From Mucilaginibacter frigoritolerans (GTDB taxonomy: Bacteria > Bacteroidota > Bacteroidia > Sphingobacteriales > Sphingobacteriaceae): DNA of 36,034 nucleotides. The number at the start of each line of letters is the position of its first letter. Position 1 is the first letter of the stretch. The stretch is taken from assembly GCF_007830615.1 (NCBI RefSeq), contig NZ_VLLI01000023.1:1-36034 (forward strand), written 5' to 3'. The notes under the pieces were generated by a model. It was given only the letters and a program-made list of their open reading frames with translations, did no database searches and was not told where the DNA came from. Shown in pieces: positions 34,001 to 36,034 of this stretch. Made by a program: the position numbers and the translations under genes.

Positions 34001-34921
34001 GGTGGAAGTAATATTTCTTACCAGTGGGGTTATAAGAACACCTACCCGGTGGCTAAAGTATTAAACGCAGCCAGTACCGGCGTGAAAGAATATTATTATG
34101 AAGGTTTTGAAGACAACGCAACGGCTGTAACCGGCACAGGACATACAGGCACGAAGTATTATAGTGGAGCAACTTACCTGGTTAACTGGACGCTGCCTAA
34201 TGCTAGATCGTACAGGATTTGCTACTGGTATCTAAGTAACAATGTTTGGACATACCAGTCCGAACAGCCTTATACCGGACCATCAATGACCTTAAGTGCA
34301 ACTGGCGCTGTAGCCTATGATGACATTAGGATTCATCCGTCAGACGCACAAATGACCACCTACACTTATGACTTAGTAGGTAATATGACCAGTTCGACTG
34401 ATGCCAAAAATGAAACTACTTATTATGACTATGATGCGCTCCAGCGATTATCGGATATAAAAGATCAATACGGCAATATCATCAAAAGTTATTGTTACAA
34501 CTATGCAGGACAGACATATGGATGCAATGTAGGAGGAGTCAACTCTTTCGCTCAGCCCTATGTGCAAATGACTATTGGAGGGAGTTATATTACCGCCGAT
34601 CCGAATGGTGACCCGATAACGAATAATACCTATACGTTTAAAACCTTTTCGGATGTAGCATGTACGATTCCCTATACTTTGCAAACGGCGATTACGATTA
34701 ACTTTCAGGTTAATTCGACGACTTACTACAATGCTTCCGGGGAGACGATTGTAACGAACACTCCTTTGATTATTAATATAGGTGCGGGAGCCAATCAGGC
34801 AACTACAGGGTCAATATTGGTGAATGGTTGTACCGGGACATCGGAAAAGGGCAACTGTACAACTGCAACAGTAGTTTTACAATCGGGAACGGGCTATTTA
34901 TTAGGAACGAGTGCTAACTAA
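31091..34921 (+). CDS. Large secreted RHS/YD-repeat-type protein
   Basis: The 1276-residue protein has a signal peptide (about 1-23, ending IASAQ) and an N-terminal module typical of Bacteroidetes RHS-like surface proteins: GKYADYPVSYYTGVPQISVP, ISLPISLSYHASGIHVSELA, SWIGLGWALNAGGVIIRTVR. A long beta-rich central part follows. A few YD repeats appear only near 1087-1140 (TYTYDLVGNMTSSTDA, TYYDYDALQRLSDIKDQYGN). The last 130 residues are an Ig-like or beta-sandwich-like domain ending in a threonine- and glycine-rich stretch, and not the RHS core plus variable toxin found in polymorphic toxins. The role is probably surface adhesion or shell formation; no toxin domain is visible. The NHL gene follows after 66 bp in the same direction. 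Confidence 0.8.
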   Translation: MKKSHSRLLFFLSFICFCQIASAQNATAPNAYLTNFVTPAPNAASLGKYADYPVSYYTGVPQISVPIYNLKDGGISLPISLSYHASGIHVSELASWIGLGWALNAGGVIIRTVRGNPDEGVGNPSGTGVNGYYSSNGLSNLPLLPYSVNGQSSDPSNFFYGQITPAIMGGHTDCEPDLYTFNFNGHVGKFVFDENRTVRMLEDNDLVVKVSYSSTGVARSPASANFSAWEIITPDGIEYYFGENNTYEQTFPSSTVSGSDIYNGYAPSSWYLTRIVNPNTKDTATFNYVPETYAYKDLGPESTYYTNGNPCDNSTINGGTENPGIHNLITTTIYGQRLSSIVTKNYTINFIAKNARADLLNMSGSSTVAPNSFSLDSIKINSNTNNVCLKQFTLNHTYFQSTTATSVGITNNLNYYGTSNADATDTKRLKLASVQEFSGDGTLNKPPYVFTYQESYLNYPGFQLPRRLSYDQDHWGFSNNAAGSNNNYFTPAVFNTTACGSFSSAGAYRHPVWPDMLAFTLTNIQDPLGVTTTFTYGPHSASNGMDPEVNPMVSDTLVGGLRILQIKTQDNVTSNVQVRSFSYSGGSIFNIPQYLYQLANEYYSYQLATGGLETQQGGYVGQFGFINVPVFVKQSQGIVPMQDEQGNYVTYQYVKESFGAEGENGYKKYQFSAYLSPYDITSRLGVGLYQEQNYIDGVYGIYGSGHFNDIAPETLPYAGYTASANCYPFTPQQVDLTGGRLLEEDTYDASNNHLESTTYAYSTTYHENYQIRGLKVYNYLPGAASYPASSGLNALSFYKLRTGISHLTSTTRKTFTGTSFVSETTNYGYESPNHTLQTSDTTVNSNGDVLINKNYYSFDYTDGSGANIMAKMKARNLLEPVSTYSWKNNTLIAGKYIQYQDFANSSQDTLINPVNINALETAIPLTPTQASLSQVWTPTQVNILPNAYLKPRVNFNYDGVTAKPVNEQLTGGSNISYQWGYKNTYPVAKVLNAASTGVKEYYYEGFEDNATAVTGTGHTGTKYYSGATYLVNWTLPNARSYRICYWYLSNNVWTYQSEQPYTGPSMTLSATGAVAYDDIRIHPSDAQMTTYTYDLVGNMTSSTDAKNETTYYDYDALQRLSDIKDQYGNIIKSYCYNYAGQTYGCNVGGVNSFAQPYVQMTIGGSYITADPNGDPITNNTYTFKTFSDVACTIPYTLQTAITINFQVNSTTYYNASGETIVTNTPLIINIGAGANQATTGSILVNGCTGTSEKGNCTTATVVLQSGTGYLLGTSAN

Positions 34922-34987
34922 TGTTCAGCCGGATATCAAACCAGTTTTCAACAACAGAATTTGCAAACCAGCTTATCACATATATAA

Positions 34988-36034
34988 ATGAATAAGACCA
35001 AGTTATTAATTATAACGGTGTCAGTATTGCTGTCACTTCAGGGCTTCAGCCAGTTACCTGCTATATCATACGGCAACAATACCTTCTCCTTTACAACGGG
35101 CTTGCCCGTTGGCCCAATCTTTCCAACCAATACTGGTGGTGCACCCTATGCCTATGGCCAGACGCTCACCTTTGTAGGTAGCATGACGGGAACCCAGGGA
35201 AGTTCCAACGGGACTGGAACAAATGCTACGTTTTTTCGGCCCTTCAGCCTGCTTCCGGATCAGTTAGGAAATTTTTATTTGTCAGATGGTGGCAATAACA
35301 GGATCCGATTCATCAGTGCTGCCGGGGTAGTGACCACGCTAGCCACTAATGTTGGTACTAGCACGGAATTGAATTATCCTACAGGCTTGTCAAAGGATGT
35401 CAGCGGGAATCTGTATGTGGCTGAGAATTACGGCAACAGCATATCCATGGTTACCGCTTCAGGAGTAGTAAGCCGACTAGCTGGTAATGGCACTAAAGGA
35501 TACGTTGATGGCCCTGCTGCTAATGCAGAATTTAATTTCCCAATAGGCACAGCAGTAGACGCTTCAGGAAACATATATGTGAGCGACTGGGGTAACCATG
35601 TGATCCGAAAAATTACGCCATCAGGAACAGTAAGTACGTTTGCAGGAAATGGTACAGCAGGCTATGTAAATGGCGCAAGTACCACAGCGGAGTTTGATCA
35701 TCCATCGGGACTGATCTTTGATTCGGCGGGTAATCTATATGTGGCAGATGAATATAACCAGGTAATCCGCAAGATCACGCCAGCCGGGGTAGTGAGTACC
35801 CTATCTGGAAGCGGTAATGAAGGTTATCTGAACGGAACATCAGCTAATGCGGATTTTTTCTTTCCGGCGGATGTTGCTCTTGATGGAGCAGGAAACTTTT
35901 ATGTAGCCGAGTATGGTAACCGGGATATCCGGAAGATCGGCACGGACGGAACGGTGAGTCTCCTTGCCGGGACACCCAGAACAGCAGGCTTAACAGACGG
36001 AGTGGGTGCAGCGGCCAGTTTTAACATAATAGAG
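34988..36034 (+). CDS. Secreted NHL-repeat protein, 3' end beyond the window
   Basis: From the ATG at 34988 an open frame of 349 codons reaches the window edge. It starts MNKTKLLIITVSVLLSLQGF and SQ, a signal peptide. Several NHL repeats of about 55-60 residues follow, each with the pattern 'GNLYVADEYNQVIRKITPAG' then 'VVSTLSGSGNEGY.NG....A.F..P.G'. NHL repeats form beta-propellers for protein or carbohydrate contact. An N-terminal segment of about 60 residues before the first repeat (SYGNNTFSFTTGLPVGPIFP) is probably a separate small domain. The short gap to the RHS-type gene suggests co-expression of two surface proteins. Confidence 0.85.
   Translation, partial: MNKTKLLIITVSVLLSLQGFSQLPAISYGNNTFSFTTGLPVGPIFPTNTGGAPYAYGQTLTFVGSMTGTQGSSNGTGTNATFFRPFSLLPDQLGNFYLSDGGNNRIRFISAAGVVTTLATNVGTSTELNYPTGLSKDVSGNLYVAENYGNSISMVTASGVVSRLAGNGTKGYVDGPAANAEFNFPIGTAVDASGNIYVSDWGNHVIRKITPSGTVSTFAGNGTAGYVNGASTTAEFDHPSGLIFDSAGNLYVADEYNQVIRKITPAGVVSTLSGSGNEGYLNGTSANADFFFPADVALDGAGNFYVAEYGNRDIRKIGTDGTVSLLAGTPRTAGLTDGVGAAASFNIIE

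Noticed and set aside
34540..34921. A toxin domain or DUF5977 repeat at the C-terminus of the RHS-type protein.
   Set aside because: The tail is threonine- and glycine-rich beta sequence without catalytic motifs or the repeating cysteine/asparagine pattern I would expect.
1..36034. CRISPR arrays, rRNA, complete tRNA genes, known riboswitches.
   Set aside because: No regularly spaced identical repeats, rRNA signatures, full cloverleafs or riboswitch consensus boxes were seen on either strand by eye.

Overview
The window looks like a chromosome segment from the Bacteroidota, most likely Sphingobacteriaceae (Mucilaginibacter or Pedobacter type). The reasons are the ECF sigma / FecR / STN-bearing SusC / SusD set, the transmembrane AraC regulator, the FtsX-type permease, and the low-GC, hairpin-rich intergenic DNA. 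This is a judgement by eye; no database was searched.

Left part (1-4182), accessory DNA. It starts with the N-terminus of an IS1182-type transposase that runs off the left edge. Two small secreted proteins of unknown function follow on the minus strand, bracketed by two copies of an 81-bp hairpin repeat. Next come about 700 bp full of dyads and a two-copy direct repeat, a RepA-like AAA ATPase with a C-terminal helix-turn-helix, and a cluster of REP-like hairpins. This looks like the remains of a plasmid-like or integrative element.

Centre (4183-17231), one polysaccharide utilisation locus on the plus strand: ECF sigma factor, FecR anti-sigma, SusC with an STN signalling domain, SusD, a strong intrinsic terminator, then GH28, GH89 (alpha-N-acetylglucosaminidase, NAGLU type), a membrane acyltransferase resembling human HGSNAT, and GH43. 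A terminator closes the locus. Ligand binding to SusC/SusD probably signals through FecR to the sigma factor. The HGSNAT-like plus NAGLU-like pair matches two consecutive steps of lysosomal heparan sulfate breakdown.

Signalling pair (17558-20723): a GAF-PAS protein that stops after a histidine-kinase dimerisation-like helix, and a complete TPR sensor histidine kinase.

Modular accessory zone (20724-29500): four diverged copies of a short element lie between unrelated small gene modules. The modules are GNAT plus an orphan solute-binding protein, a zinc-less MDR oxidoreductase with a divergent HxlR regulator, and a TTG-started AraC-FtsX fusion plus a 64-aa protein. At its fullest the element is a TCGAACTCA-type box, an intrinsic-terminator hairpin, and a TGTGACCC...TCGAACTCTTTTAT box that continues into a short conserved reading frame. 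A tRNA-3'-end-like scar and an inverted copy of its terminator border the last module. I consider this the most interesting part of the window.

Right part (29539-36034): a membrane-anchored hypothetical protein, a tiny membrane protein, a 1276-aa secreted RHS/YD-type protein, and the start of an NHL-repeat secreted protein cut by the window edge.
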